Shown here piece by piece: positions 49,727 to 61,640 of a stretch of 64,000 nt of DNA. Origin of the DNA: Lumbricus terrestris (lineage: Eukaryota; Annelida; Clitellata; Crassiclitellata; Lumbricidae). Location: positions 29,148,732 to 29,212,731 of the forward strand of contig OX457053.1 of NCBI GenBank assembly GCA_949752735.1. The letters run 5' to 3'. The position numbers and the translations under genes were made by a program. Below the pieces are notes generated by a model. The model saw nothing but the letters and a program-made list of their open reading frames with translations, made no database searches and was not told the DNA's origin. How positions within the stretch are numbered: the first letter of the stretch is position 1; every line of letters starts with the position of its first letter.

Positions 49727-52700
49727 GTAAGTTGAGTTATCTCGTTTTGTAAAATGGATTTCTGTTATGTGCTCCACTTTAACATAAATTCTGGTATGAC
49801 ATCATTGCAGCATGCTATTTTATATGGATGCAATGGTTTGTGTAGTGTGATTTTATATAAATTTTTATAAAAAATTTTGAAAATCTACAAAATATCATTG
49901 ACTTTCGGCCTTTAACTCTCGCCTCCGTCATATGTACACACATTCCATTGACGTCTCGAGTGTAGTGTTCCTATATAGAACAAGTGGTGACTGCCGGGTG
50001 TGCCCGAGTCCTGTGAGCGGTCAGTGACTGACTGGTTTGGTTACCAGACTGCAGAGTCATTACTGGAATCACAATTTTGATCGTTCTCAAATAAAATTTT
50101 AACTTCGCAATGCAAAATGTTTTTGAAATTAATCTATGTACAGCAGTCTTTTTCTGCTTCTCTGCAGGCTCAAATGTCACAACTTTGCGATAAATTTCTC
50201 TTGCTGTTCGGTGGCTTTTCTGAGCGTTTCATATCCAGACGAACAACTGTCATCATCAATCCAACATCATCTGTGTCGGTCTTCCTTCCATCCCCGCATC
50301 CGTTTAAATTTTCCTTCTGCTCTCAGTAGCGAGTCTGCTCTCAGCATTTGTCCAATCCATGTCTCTTATTGTTTGTAGCAGAGCCCTTTCTTCTCCGATC
50401 AATTCATTTGTTTTCTTACAACGGTATTATTGAAATATTCTTAATGTGCCATTCATACAAAACTAAATACCCTTACTTTCATGTTAACGTTAATACCCTG
50501 ATTAATTTACATGCATACTTACAAGTGCAGTTTGTTGATGCTATGCGTGTCTTATATACGTTACAACCAACCTTTATAGTGGCTTCATAATAATTACAAT
50601 AATATCTGCTCTTCACATGTTGAATGACTCTGCTTCAGATTTGCATTTTTGAATAATTCTGCATGTATTAAGAATTTTCACAATTTGGTGATGATAACAA
50701 CAACAGGCAACAATAAAATAAAACAAGACGTTCAGTAAAATGTTGATAAAGGAATTTTGAATATTAACAAGTGTGGTGTTGTTGTTGTCATTGTTGAAGT
50801 ACTGTATGCTACAAATTAAGCACAATATTTAGAGGTCAAAGGTACAACTTGCTTTTTGTGTCTCCGGTGAATTATGCAGTGATTAAATATTGTTTTCAAG
50901 TTATTAAGGACGATACAGGATTTCACACTAACGTATAAAATCTGCCTTTGCTTGCACTTTTGCCGTGCCAGTCCGAAGTCTGGATAAAGGAGGAGGGTGA
51001 CACTAATGATTTTTGTTATCACACGATGTCGTTAAATTGAAACCACTACGGTACTTCTAACATATTTTGATCATGCACAACTAATATTTAGTTTTAATAT
51101 TGATTGTTTTGTTTACTTTGAGGACTTGTGGATTTACTCTGACTGATTAAAATAATAGGATCAGTATTTAGCCTTTAAACCAGCGATTCCCAACCCGTGG
51201 CCCGCCAGGCCTGAGAAAATGGCCCCTCATCTCTCAAAGAATTAGCAAAAATATATGGAAAAAATGACAATTTGGACAGGATAGAGCACGTAATTATTTT
51301 CTATTGCAAATTATTTTGTTTTGACGTCTATAAATAACATCAAATATTCTATTTTGAATCAATTACAACAATTGTATATGCTTTTAGTTAATTAAATTTT
51401 AGCATTGTGGCCTCCTAATGTCCTTCGACTTAGAAAAGTGGCCCTAAAGTAAAAAAAAGGTTGGGAACTACTGCTTTAAATTCAAACCGTTAGTTTTTGT
51501 ATTTCAAATTGTCAGTATATTTGTTCATTGAATGCCTACAAAGGAAGCCAAATTGCAAGAGGTGAGATGTTGTGCTCTTTGTTTTGAGTTTTCTCTTGAT
51601 GTCAGAACGGATTCAGCGTGTAGCATGAAATAGCTGAGCACATGTAGTCTTTCAGAGAGGAAACTTCACACAAATTATCATGGTTCTGCTTGTATTCTTT
51701 TCCCAGTATTGGTCGTGCTTGTATACTTCTACATTCGATGTTTTTTGCGTTAGTTGAGTACTGTTAATTTGCTCATTGTCAATTTACAATCATAGTCCTC
51801 AGAGGTCTGACATGGGAATTAAGAATCTCTTGGTTGAAGTGTAAGCATAGCTTTAGCAATCTAACTGCTAGACAATTTTTCCTCACTTCATTTTGTTTAT
51901 TTAAATAATTATTTTTGTGTGTAGATTTTGTAGCTGTAGTTACCCAGTAGTTGAAGAACGTGGTTGAATTTATTTGCAGACGTAGATATATATACCAGTA
52001 CATAATTTAGAGATGTTTTTAAATGCTTAATCTTGGAAATTTTCTCAAGGATTGAATTTTTCATAAGGCAAAGATGTTAAAGGTTAGACACACTTATCCA
52101 AACAGCTATTGACCCAGTGACCAAAATAGCCAGGCTCCACACGATTGGTAGTTTTATTGCCAAAATTGTGACCACTTGATGTTGTCTAGTAAATGGACCA
52201 CAGTCGAGTGTTGGCTTAGCATCCTTGAAAATGATTTATAACCCTTAACCAACATAGGGTATAGGGCTTCCTATACCATTTCTACATGTTGGACGGTAAA
52301 GGGTTAATTACAAAGTAGTATATATTTTATTATTGATTAATTAGTTGAAATTCATCAGCACATGACTTCTTGCAGCTTAAAAGAACACATCCTTTCCTGA
52401 AAGATGAAGCACTAGGCTCTTAGTTGTTACTTCAGTCAATTGTTTTGTCTCAATGTGCGCAGAATCCCTGAGAAGCGTGATATTATCTATTGCTTAAAGT
52501 GATTAGGTGTCCCTGTTAGCAGGATGTTCCTGTTATGTGAAGCATGCTATACTATAACTGATTGTTTATGGTTGATGGTTTAATACAAGAAATTAATTAA
52601 TTTGAATTGAATTGAACAAGTAAATTTATATTATTGTTATCATTTTGCATTTATTAAACACCCCTATCTTGAGCACTGACCAGACATCAATTGATAATGC

Positions 52701-55700
52701 TGAGCAATTTTTTGCTCAAGATACCAACCCAGTAAGCACTTAGGCAAGTGCTATATCCACTGTGCTACATACTCTGTCAAATCAAAGATCTTCCGTTTTA
52801 GGATTCGACTTATTGTCAAAATTGCTTCCAGTTTTAGTTTTTGTTATATGTAAAGCACTCAGTTGGAAACTGTCAGTTCTAAAATAATGACATGACAGGC
52901 TGATACGTCTCTTGTATTATGCACAGACCATGAATTGTTTAAATTGCCATTTTTTATGAGCACTGTATGTTCTTAGCAGCTTCTTTGATACAAGGTGGTT
53001 TTGTTTTTGAGCACTTTACCTCATATCTGAAAGCTGTGTCAAAACAAGCTTTCTTTGGTGTGCTGCAGACTTTTTCAGAGAGAGACAGACTCAAATAAAT
53101 CTCTGTACTGTGTCTGTACAAAATATGTCGACTCTGAAGTTCTGAACATAATGTCGATTCCTTTTGTATGGCTGTGTTGCTATTAGCATTATTGTAATTA
53201 TTTGCACTTTCGTAACATCTGACTTTTGATTGGCTATATAAATGATGTAAATTTATTATGCCATGTCTGGACATGAAATGTCAGATGGCAATTAGTCATA
53301 AAAGAATATATTGCTCTTATCTTGTCTTGTCTTACTTAGCTGTCAGTTTAGTGACAAAGAGCTGAGGAGAACGAAAGGAGCTTTTTGTGAGAAATGTTAT
53401 CATGTATACTGTCCTGTCTAAAATATATAAAAGATAATTGATCCTGATAGTAGTATAAAATATTGTATACTGAGACTGGTTTACATAATACTAGGTCTGC
53501 ATTTCCTGTTATCCTGAAATCAATGCTTGCTGTCTATTGCTACGTGTTGCTAGCCACATTATTGTCAGTTTAACCTTACTGAGCTGGTTTTAAGATGAGG
53601 GTCTTGAAAAAGAAATGCTGGATATGTTGATCTGTAAATAAATGCAGAGTATGTCTGCTGAAGCCCTTAAAATGACAAGACTTGTATTAACGATGATGAT
53701 TTTTTTACCTTAGAAGCGAACGTTTCTGAACGATGTATTTTAATGGTTACCGATATCGTTTGTGTTGGCAGGTTGCGAAACGCAGTCGAATTCGCGAGAA
53801 AGTGATCTTCGTGCTGTCGCTGTCGTCGCTTATTCTGATGGCGTACGCGGTTGTCGTTCTGCAGTGGTTGCTACCATACTACTACGCCGTCAGCGCTCCA
53901 CTTTTGATAGGCCTACGAGTCGGTCTCTACATGTGAGCAGTTACCGAGCACTTAGTAGCAGGGCTGAAAGTGGTTTGGAAAAGTTGCCAGGTCTGACTTT
54001 GGCGGACAAGCCGACGCCTTTGACCCAAAAATATTTCTGACGACTTTTTTTAGTTATTTGCTCACAAATTTCCAAAATCATTCCATTTTCGGTATCTTTT
54101 TGGCCAAAATTGTTAAACATGTGACCCGGCTGAGACCCGGCACCAGAAGGTCACAAAAATCAAAGCCGGGTCTTAGACCCTGACAGACCCAGCTCACTTT
54201 CAGCCCTGCTTAGTAGTAATCGAAATCTACTATTTGCCATTAGCCTTTCATTATTCCAGCAAAGTACAGATTGGACTTTAACTTTTCCTACAAAGGCACT
54301 AGTAGAACAGAATTGGCATAACCTAATAGATAGATGGGAGAAGGTCGTTGACAAGTTTCCCAGTGAAAGGCCATTGAAGGAAGGGAGGATTAGAAGTGGG
54401 ATCGAGCAGGAGTCTTAACAGCCATTTGCAAAATTTAAAGTTCTAAGATTTTGCTCACTTGCCGCCAGGTGTCTGCAAACTTTCTGTTGATCTTTAAGTT
54501 GCTTTTTCTCATCGCCACTGTTTTCATACAAGTATAAAGTCATCCCTGGGCCTCAAGCCCGTTGGCAAGACGCTCATCTCCTTTCCTCAGCCCTTTAACC
54601 GGCAATGGACGAATCCCAGGGTCCTAGACTCTGGGCAAGTGTTGTCTCAGGACTTGCCGTTTACTTCCCAGTTTACGCCGGTACCAAATTATACTGCTTG
54701 GTGACAGAGGCACCTTGCCCAAGGTCATTACCCGGAGTTGAGCCGCAACCGCCCACTCCGTGAGCCAAGGCCGTAGCCAGGATTTGATTTTGGGGGTGTT
54801 TCACCAATTTCCCTTCCTAAAAAACTAATGACCTTTTTAGTCATCCGGCCGAAATCTTCACAAAATGTGACCAATTAATTAATTTTTTTTTTTTACAAAA
54901 TCTCCATTTCGGGGTGTGTTTTCATGGTTGTATTTTATGCTTTTTACATCATGTGCTCGTAAATGCATTATATTTTTTTGACATTTTCCATTTCGGGGGG
55001 TGTTCAAACACCCAAAACACCCCCTAGCTACGGCCTTGCCGTGAGCAAGCGCGTTTCCGATCAGCCACCAGGTCGCACTCATACAAGTATGCATCAAGAT
55101 ATTTTACTAACAGTTTTCAGACGCAATGAGCTGTTAGTTGTAGCTTTATGGTTTATTGAATCATCCCTACCATGCACAGCTAGATGTTGTATTTAATTTG
55201 TAATGTAATGGGCAGGACAATGTAATGAAGATTATTAGGATGTTATGTTAATTTTTCTTTGTTTTCGTGTTGTGTTAAAGCGATTCTTTTTGTTTCTTTG
55301 CAGAAAATACAAATGGCAATATTTCCTCATTGATTTCTGTTACTTTGGGAACACGATGCTCTACATTTTCATGTGGTAAGCAGTTTTTTACCTTCAGGGG
55401 TCAACTTAGGATGCATAATTTGTTAATCTAAATCTGATTTCATATCCGAGATACCGGCATATGCGATAAAATGCAATAAGCGACGTTTTTTGCGAATCAA
55501 TTATCAATGTCAATGGATATATACGAGTGTTATATTCTGTTACGCTGGAGCTCCCTCCTTTCTTTTAATATAAGGACAGATACAATGGAGACTTGCTATT
55601 GTTGTTAATTTGTTGAGCATTAATATCTATTGACCAATCATCACTCAATGGCTCTGAACAATTATGGGTGAAGGACTTGGTCAAGGTCCACACACAGTGA

Positions 55701-56337
55701 CAATGTATTAGCACTCGTTATAGCGCGCCCTTTCAAGAATTCTACTCAGAGATGCTCCAGACTGCAGCACGGACACTGAATCAGAGTTTCACGCCGAAGT
55801 GCACGATCAATTGCGACTGAAGGACTTTCTCAAGGTCCCTACGCAGCGGCGGCTTGAGATGGGTTTGAACCCTCAACCTTCCAGCTCCAAGGCACTGAAC
55901 ATACCCCTGCACCATCGTGCCCCGAAATGCAGAAGAGGCTAAGAAAATGTAGTTTACCGATCTACTTGAATCAAGTGTTAGCAACGTCGATTTCTTGAAT
56001 CGGCATATGATTTAGCGATTGACTGATATCTCGCCTGACGCATTGTGCTTTGTTTTCCACTGGATTTTTATTTCTGTAGGGCGGCTCCTTGGCAACCGGA
56101 GTATTTCATGGTTATGTTCGGCCTGGCACACGGTCCGTTGTCGTGGGCGACGGTCATCTTTCGAAACTCTCTCGTCTTTCACAACGCCGATAAGATGACC
56201 TCTGTCTACATTCACGTTTTACCGTTATTCGTAACCTATGGGTGAGAGAACAATGAATCGATGTTTGTCTTTTAAAAAATTCTCTTAGTTATTTGCTTGC
56301 AGTCTCAAGTGTTACGGCGCCATAGAAATCGTCATTA

Positions 56338-56368
<31 letters not shown>

Positions 56369-59300
56369 GACTAATAATGTGGCGATGAATGAATTAGACA
56401 TATAGTTCTTAAACTATGTTTTCATCCGTTACTTGTCTGTATATTAATCAGCTGATATAACTTTGGTAAACTCCAATATATGTAAAAGAATGCATTTATG
56501 GCCAGCTATGATTTTTTCTCTGTTCTTTTCATTGTCTGGTAGAATTCGCTGGTACCCCGCCATCTTATCACAACACTGGTACAGTCAATTTGTGTCGACC
56601 CTCAGCGACGACGTTTCACATATGTTCATTTGGCTCGTTGGCGTTTCATTTGCGTCCTTCATGTTACACACGGTGAGAAATAGAAATCTGTTTTTCATGC
56701 TCTCTTATAATTATAATACAGGGGATGCAATCAATGACACTGGCAATTGCTTGTTTATGATTGATCAAGCTTCTGCATCTTGGGAGAATTGAATGACGGA
56801 ACTCAGTGATACACATTGAACATAGTATAATATATGTAATATATAATTATATGTAATATATATATATATAATATTTATATATATATATATATATATGCTC
56901 AGTACCTAAATAAATATATATTTATTTATTTAGGTACAGTGCATATACACTGTATAAATATTTATTTAGGTACAGTCATAGATTGAGTATTCGCATATTA
57001 CGAATATTAAGATTTTCAAATATTCACGAATATTAACGAATATTAAAACTGCCATTGAGGTGTATTACATGTATAACATAACGCTAGAGAGAGTATGACG
57101 TATCTAGCCTACAGTCAGATTTGAAGTCGTTAATTTTTAACGTCGTCCTAATTCAAAACGACTAATCAAAGGCCTATGATTGGTCGTGTGCTAATTAGAC
57201 ATATGATGTGATTGGTCGGTGCCAATTAGACGGACTTCAATATAAAGACTTGATACTCTCTCTAGTGATATATTCATTATATATAATACACCTCTATGAA
57301 AACTGCCAACGAATATTATATTCGTAAAATATTATGTAATTTCAAGAAGTTCCTTATTCTTGTTCTTTCAAGAAATTCTTTATTTTTAATTTGTTATTTA
57401 GGATAATGTTTAACTTTTACTGAATGAATCGTACAAAATTAGTTAGCCTACGCATAGGCTTGTATCAGTAAGTGACAATAACTTCAATAGATTTATTAGG
57501 GCCTATTGAGAACTTCAAGGTCTCTGCTGGGTTTGGCCAATGTGGCTATGCGGCACTCATAGGCCTACCACATTCGATACTTAATGACAGTAAATGTTGG
57601 TCACTTTGTCTGACTTCTGACCATCCTCCTCAACTGAAAAGAGACAGAGTCACCGATGGCAGTTGGCAAGTAGGCTACGTATTAGCAATAGAAGAGTATA
57701 CATTAGAAATAAACTTTAACTGCCTATAATAGTAACTGCAAATTGATAAAGTTGTTTTATATCAGTGTAGCAGGATGAGTAAATATAAATGCCAACGCAG
57801 GAAATAATAGTGCCAGATTACAAGGAAAAATTATCCCGATCTCAGCCTATTAAGCGCATCGCATATTTTAATTCAGCCTTGCACTTAATGCGAGTGAATG
57901 TCATGGAGACATACAGAAACTTAAATTGCGTTACCGGATAACATTGGGGTTTCGATGGTTCACTTTAATCCTTTAACGAATATTTACGAATATTAAAAAA
58001 TCTTAATATTCACGAATATTTACGAATATTAAACCCAAAAGTCACGAATACTCAATCTATGGGTACAGTGCATAGTGCACTCTTAAATCAAAGTTATTAG
58101 TATTATTTTTTATTCTGCGGCCATATGTCAGAGCAATATGAATGCAAACAAGTCACTGAAGTCGGTGAAAATAACAAAAGCTGGTCACACAGGGGAACCT
58201 AAAGGGGTCACCGACCCCGCTAACTAGGGCCCCTACGTTTTAAGTGGAAATGCCTTTTGGCAAACCAACCCACCTGTAAAATGGGATGATGTTGAGAATG
58301 TCAGAATGTATTATTATATATGCTATTCATTCATTCATTCAGAGCATTTATATAGTGCCCCTTCAAGAAACTACTCAGAGGCGCTCCCAGCCCAACCACG
58401 AACAAAGAAAACAGAATTGAGAGAGTCATTTAGGCGAGTGAGCCATTGCAGTTTGTTCAGTTAATATTTTTAGGGGATATACTGCCACTGTGATTTAAAG
58501 TCTGAACGAATGAATGCATTTAACAATTTGATGTGATTGTTTGTTGTAGTTTTTATACTTGATTGTCGTTTACGTCATCTGCCGACCAGACAAGTCGTAC
58601 CTTAACAGCTATCGATATCTGTCATCTCGAGGTGGATGGATCTACGCGATGCTTAACGTCTGTGGCCAAAAGTAAGATATCGGTTAATCGGTTGTTTAAT
58701 GAAGCCTCTCTTTTCAGTTTTTAAAGCTTTATCTACGAAATGGGGACTTGCAGGGCTTCAATATTTACGCGAATTCAATGTTGACTGATTTTCAGCTCAA
58801 GGTTCTGACAATAATTTACTGGTTGTATGCTAGCCCAAGTATCTGTCTGCCGACCTCAGCCGCTTCTCTTCTCCTTTGATTGGCGTGATCTCTTCATTCC
58901 ACGAACTAGAACCACCGTGGCTAAAACCCGGCTGAACCTTTGCTCTTATTGGCCTTGTACTGTAGAACCAGCTTCCTTCTTTGACTTGTTCCTCCCTATT
59001 GACTCTTGATTGGCCAAGTGACTCTTTTTGCCGTCTCAAGACCATTTTTCTCTCTCTTGGTCTCACGCACTGGTAGCACCTCTGATTGGTGTGCGCTTTA
59101 AGTGGCGCTATATAAATTTATAGATACAATACAATACGTTGTCCTCATTCAAAAAATTATTAGGTCTCTGAGCGCTTTGTTGTAAACTAACACTGAGTTA
59201 AATGTGTTATTTAGGCATTCGGGTGCAAGACTTAATTTAATTAACATCTGACGAGAACAGAAGAGTGCAATTGGTTTTGAATTTTGTTTAAATTATTTGT

Positions 59301-60704
59301 GTTATTTTAATTCTCTTCCTTAACCTAATTTTTTTAGTTTATTGGTTTTAGACATCATAAAGTTATCAGGCTTACATTGAGATATTTATAACTGTGTTAC
59401 TGTGGTATGCCTGTGTGATCAAATACACACTACATTGTGTATATCAATCTGGTACCCGATGATTCAATTTCGGACTTGGGACTCCGATTCTATTCCCTCT
59501 CACTTACTTTTGTACTTAGTCCTTCCCGTGAAGATCTGTACAATGGGCAACGCATCTCCCCCACTCATCCCTATCTATCGTTGTCCCAAGATATCTCCAA
59601 GTACCCTAAGTCATCTCTAATAGTGATCTATCAGTTCTTCCATGGTATATATAGACAAACATTAAACCGTTTGTTGTGGTCTGGACTGGAAATCCAATCT
59701 CCACAAAACACCAAGTTGAGTGTAAAATTGTAAATGAAATCAAACACTTTAACACATTCACCGCCTACACGCCATGTTAAATGACTGGCTGTACTACGAG
59801 TTAACTCGTAGTAGGCGGCCAATGTGTTAAGATCTATTTCTTATAGAAGGGCTGTTGATGTCTGATTTTCTGGCAAACTTGTTTTTGGGTTTTCTGATTT
59901 GGCCCTTTAGAAATCCTGCAAATTTATCTGATTTTCTGGCAAACCAGTTTTTTGGTTTTCAGATTTGGCCCTTTAGAAATCCTGCAAATTTATCTGATTT
60001 TCTGACCAACCAGTTTTTGGTTTTCTGATTTGGCCCTTTAGAAATCCTGCAAATTTATCTGATTTTCTGACCAACCAGTTTTTGGTTTTCTTATTTGGCC
60101 CTTTAGAAATCCTGCAAATTTATCTGATTTTCTGGCCAACCAGTTTTTGGTTTTCACATTTGGCTCTTTAGAGAGATCTCATCATCAAGACGATAGCTAG
60201 GATTTGATTTCGGGGGTGTTTCACCAATTTCCCTTCCTAAAAAAACTGATGATCTTTTTTGTTTAGTCATCCGGCCGAAATTTTCACAAAATGTCACCAA
60301 TTAATGAATTCTGTTTTTTTGCAATTTTCCATTTTGGGGGTGTTTTCATCGTTTTATTTCATGGTTTTCACATCATGTGCTCGTAAATACATTCTATTTT
60401 TTTACGTTTTCCATTTCGGGTGGTGTTCAAACACCCCCTAGCTACGGCCTTGCTCATCATCATATTCATGTAGGCATTTTTCTGCATTTCTCCTTCCATC
60501 TGTTATTTCAGACGGAGATTTCTGATGTACTCGCTCTTCAACTGTTTCTACTGCATCGCGTCGCTTCTCTTTACGATCGTCTGCTACAAATACTTTGTCG
60601 TCAATTCCGTTTATCTCGCATTCATCGTTCTCGTCGTCGCCTGGAATGGCGCCGCCTTCTACATCGACGTGTTTCCGATCAAGGGATTCGGAGACACGGT
60701 CTAA
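49604..60704 (+). CDS. GPC1-like: glycerophosphocholine acyltransferase (GPC1/GPCAT family), seven exons
   Basis: Exons 49604-49726, 53772-53932, 55304-55375, 56080-56241, 56543-56672, 58550-58671 and 60512-60704 join in frame (963 nt, 320 residues), all GT-AG. The product is a multi-pass membrane protein of the DUF2838 family (yeast Gpc1), which acylates glycerophosphocholine to lysophosphatidylcholine with acyl-CoA, feeding phosphatidylcholine resynthesis, probably in the ER. Landmarks: KYKWQYFLIDFCYF (96-109), the signature HGPLSWA (136-142) and RNSLVFH...DK-TSVYIH (147-163), RWYP (about 175), and an IDVFPIKG end. About eight hydrophobic segments are expected. Residues 1-41 are acidic and S/N-rich; another short exon could be missing between exons 1 and 2, as intron 1 is 4 kb and the coiled leader typical of the family is short here. 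Introns are full of MITEs. Vertebrates, to my knowledge, lack this gene. Confidence 0.92.
50120..50410. other. unassigned segment in GPCAT intron 1
   Basis: Two overlapping plus ORFs (50117-50329, 50136-50378). A tctctgcag at 50,160-50,168 could act as an acceptor, but the following frame does not resemble GPCAT and has no clear donor. Left unassigned. Confidence 0.3.
51181..51473. mobile_element. hAT MITE with CAG..TTCCCAACC ends in GPCAT intron 1
   Basis: Duplications ctttaaac/ctttaaat (51173-51180, 51474-51481). Very similar to 36,200-36,518, including ATGACAATTTGGACAGGATA and the inverted end. Confidence 0.87.
52237..52307. mobile_element. piggyBac-like miniature element
   Basis: Inverted ends AACCCTTAACCAACAT and ATGTTGGACGGTAAAGGGTT, with TTAA at the right edge (52,304) and a mutated TATA at the left. 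71 bp, foldback. Confidence 0.55.
53772..53932 (+). CDS. GPC1-like: GPCAT exon 2
   Basis: Residues 42-95. Basic VAKRSRIREK leader, then two hydrophobic segments (about 50-72 and 76-95). Acceptor gttggcag, donor AT|gtgagc. Confidence 0.92.
53959..54208. mobile_element. hAT-type MITE, CAGGGCTGAAAGTG family
   Basis: A perfect 8 bp duplication CTTAGTAG lies at 53951-53958 and 54209-54216, only 18 bp beyond exon 2's splice donor. Ends CAGGGCTGAAAGTGG and CACTTTCAGCCCTG. Confidence 0.9.
54766..55038. mobile_element. hAT-type MITE, CAAGGCCGTAGC family
   Basis: A perfect 8 bp duplication CCGTGAGC lies at 54758-54765 and 55039-55046. Ends CAAGGCCGTAGCCAGG and CTAGCTACGGCCTTG. Confidence 0.9.
55304..55375 (+). 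CDS. GPC1-like: GPCAT exon 3
   Basis: 72 nt, residues 95-119: KYKWQYFLIDFCYF and the following membrane segment. Acceptor ctttgcag, donor TG|gtaagc. Confidence 0.93.
55700..55925 (-). mobile_element. SINE in GPCAT intron 3
   Basis: Reverse copy with body and head, B box complement near 55,862, ending accatcgtgccccg. Confidence 0.78.
56080..56241 (+). CDS. GPC1-like: GPCAT exon 4, family signature
   Basis: Residues 119-173, holding the most conserved block of the family: GLAHGPLSWA, RNSLVFHNADK and TSVYIHVLP. The invariant H136 and H153 are intact. Donor GG|gtgaga. Confidence 0.95.
56340..56370. repeat. (ATT)n microsatellite
   Basis: Short run in GPCAT intron 4. Confidence 0.9.
56543..56672 (+). 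CDS. GPC1-like: GPCAT exon 5
   Basis: Residues 173-216, RWYP at its start, then a loop and a membrane segment (FIWLVGVSFASFML). Acceptor tctggtag, donor ACG|gtgaga. Confidence 0.93.
56830..56960. repeat. (AT)n tract and TTATTTAGGTACAGTGCATA palindromic region
   Basis: AT-rich run to 56,897, then two copies of ATATTTATTTA-GGTACAGT around an inverted gcatatacactgtat block. Confidence 0.7.
56977..58061. mobile_element. TTCGAATA-rich hAT-type element, 1.1 kb, with nested MITE
   Basis: A perfect 8 bp duplication GGTACAGT lies at 56969-56976 and 58062-58069. Ends CATAGATTGAGTATTCG and the exact inverse CGAATACTCAATCTATG. Subterminal CGAATATT repeats at both ends. About 830 bp without the inner MITE. 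The ORF 57472-57729 shows no transposase motif. Confidence 0.88.
57053..57298. mobile_element. hAT-type MITE (CATWGAGGTGTATTA family), nested
   Basis: A perfect 8 bp duplication AAAACTGC lies at 57045-57052 and 57299-57306. About 90 percent similar by eye to 39,890-40,134, with two GATTGGTCG CCAAT-type motifs. Confidence 0.9.
58325..58420 (+). repeat. (ATTC)n with retroposon tail
   Basis: Same combination as 20,514-20,680: CATTCATTCATTC, then gagcatttatatagtgccccttcaag and cagaggcgctcccagccc (in parts). Confidence 0.7.
58550..58671 (+). CDS. GPC1-like: GPCAT exon 6
   Basis: Residues 217-257: a membrane helix (FLYLIVVYVI), the polar RPDKSYLNSYRYL loop and the start of the next helix. Acceptor gttgtag, donor AA|gtaaga. 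Confidence 0.92.
58830..59135 (+). pseudogene. LINE 3' end in GPCAT intron 6
   Basis: FIPRTRTTVAKTR, then in a shifted frame LVLWNQLPSSL and LKTIFLSLG correspond to the C-terminus of CR1/Jockey-type RT. Ends in gcgctatataaatttatag and an (ATACA)n tail, the LINE 3' terminus. Confidence 0.78.
59749..59830. mobile_element. piggyBac-like miniature element, 82 bp
   Basis: TTAA at both ends (59749-59752, 59827-59830) with inverted termini TTAACACATTCACCGCC and GGCGGCCAATGTGTTAA; the centre has a further perfect palindrome TACGAGTTAACTCGTA. Confidence 0.7.
59850..60165. repeat. ~64 bp tandem repeat, about five copies
   Basis: Unit with TCTGATTTTCTGGCAAACCA and TTTGGCCCTTTAGAAATCCT. T-rich on the plus strand; about 350 bp upstream of GPCAT exon 7. 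Confidence 0.92.
60186..60452. mobile_element. hAT-type MITE, CAAGGCCGTAGC family, in GPCAT intron 6
   Basis: A perfect 8 bp duplication CTCATCAT lies at 60178-60185 and 60453-60460. Its right edge is only 60 bp from the exon 7 acceptor. Confidence 0.9.
60512..60704 (+). CDS. GPC1-like: GPCAT exon 7 (C-terminus)
   Basis: Residues 257-320: RRFLMYSLFNC, two membrane segments and the end FPIKGFGDTV. Acceptor gttatttcag; stop TAA at 60,702-60,704. Confidence 0.94.
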
Positions 60705-60794
60705 TCTAATCGACTCAGGATCTGAACTATTCATCTGTAACCACGTTATACTTGTCGCTCGATGGATTAGAATTTCAGTTGTGCAATTTTGGTC

Positions 60795-61036
60795 TTTGTA
60801 ACGTTTTTGGAATCATGGTTTTGTCATATTATGAGTCATTGAAATTTTTATGGGTTTGTATGTAAATTATGAAGTATTGAAATTATCGGTCGAGAGTCAA
60901 GTTGAGCATTTCATGTCTTTGTAACGTTTTAAAAATCCTGGTTTTGTCGCATTATGGGTCATTGTAATTCTTACATGTTTGTATGTAAATTATGAAGTAT
61001 TGAAATTATCGGTCGAGAGTCAAGTTGAGCATTTCG
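60795..61036 (+). repeat. tandem duplication of ~122 bp, probably in the GPCAT 3' UTR
   Basis: Two copies starting CTTTGTAACGTTTT and ending GTCAAGTTGAGCATTTC, with about ten differences in the first half and near identity in the second. Confidence 0.85.
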
Positions 61037-61129
61037 GGGTGTGTACAGGCTAACATTTTTGAGTTTATGGTCACCTTATGTTTTTTGGCAACCTTATGCT
61101 TGTGGCAACCGTATGTTTTTGCAGATGAA

Positions 61130-61640
61130 ATGAAGGTACAGTAGTAGTAGTATTTGCAGTTTGTGGTAACAAAGATCATTAGCGATGCCCTCCTCCTTTA
61201 TCCAGGGTTGGGACTGGCACTGGCAGATTTCGACCAGTGGCGGAGTTAATGAAGGTACACTGTCATCTCAGTTCTTTTAAGTCTTGGTACCTCGTGTGTG
61301 TTGAGTGCAGTGGAGAAAGTTTACAATTTTCGACTAAATTTCAAGGTTCATAATAATACGTATTCATGATATAAATTGATGTCGTATGTATTACGACTAT
61401 GGCACTATAGAAGTAATTAGTAGGTTAGGTTTTTAAGAAGTGGAGTCATATGTAAAAAAAATACTTCTTTAGTTGCATTGCGTCTTTGATGAATGTGATC
61501 GAGGAACATGTAGCAGTAGTAGTAGTTGCAGTTTAGTGTCACTGTGTGGCAACAAAGACCATTAGCGATGCCCTCCTCCTTTATCCAGACTTGGGACTGG
61601 CACTGGCAGAGTGCAGCCAGTGGTGGTGTTTCTCAAGATG
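61130..61640. repeat. two copies of a dispersed ~115 bp repeat
   Basis: At about 61,135-61,250 and 61,510-61,630: CAGTAGTAGTAGT..., then AACAAAGAYCATTAGCGATG and the CCTCCTCCTTTATCCAG block also seen at 20,765. Confidence 0.75.

Noticed and set aside
50117..50378. Extra GPCAT exon after tctctgcag at 50,168
   Set aside because: The following frame has no resemblance to the family and no matching donor in phase; exon 1 joins exon 2 in frame without it.
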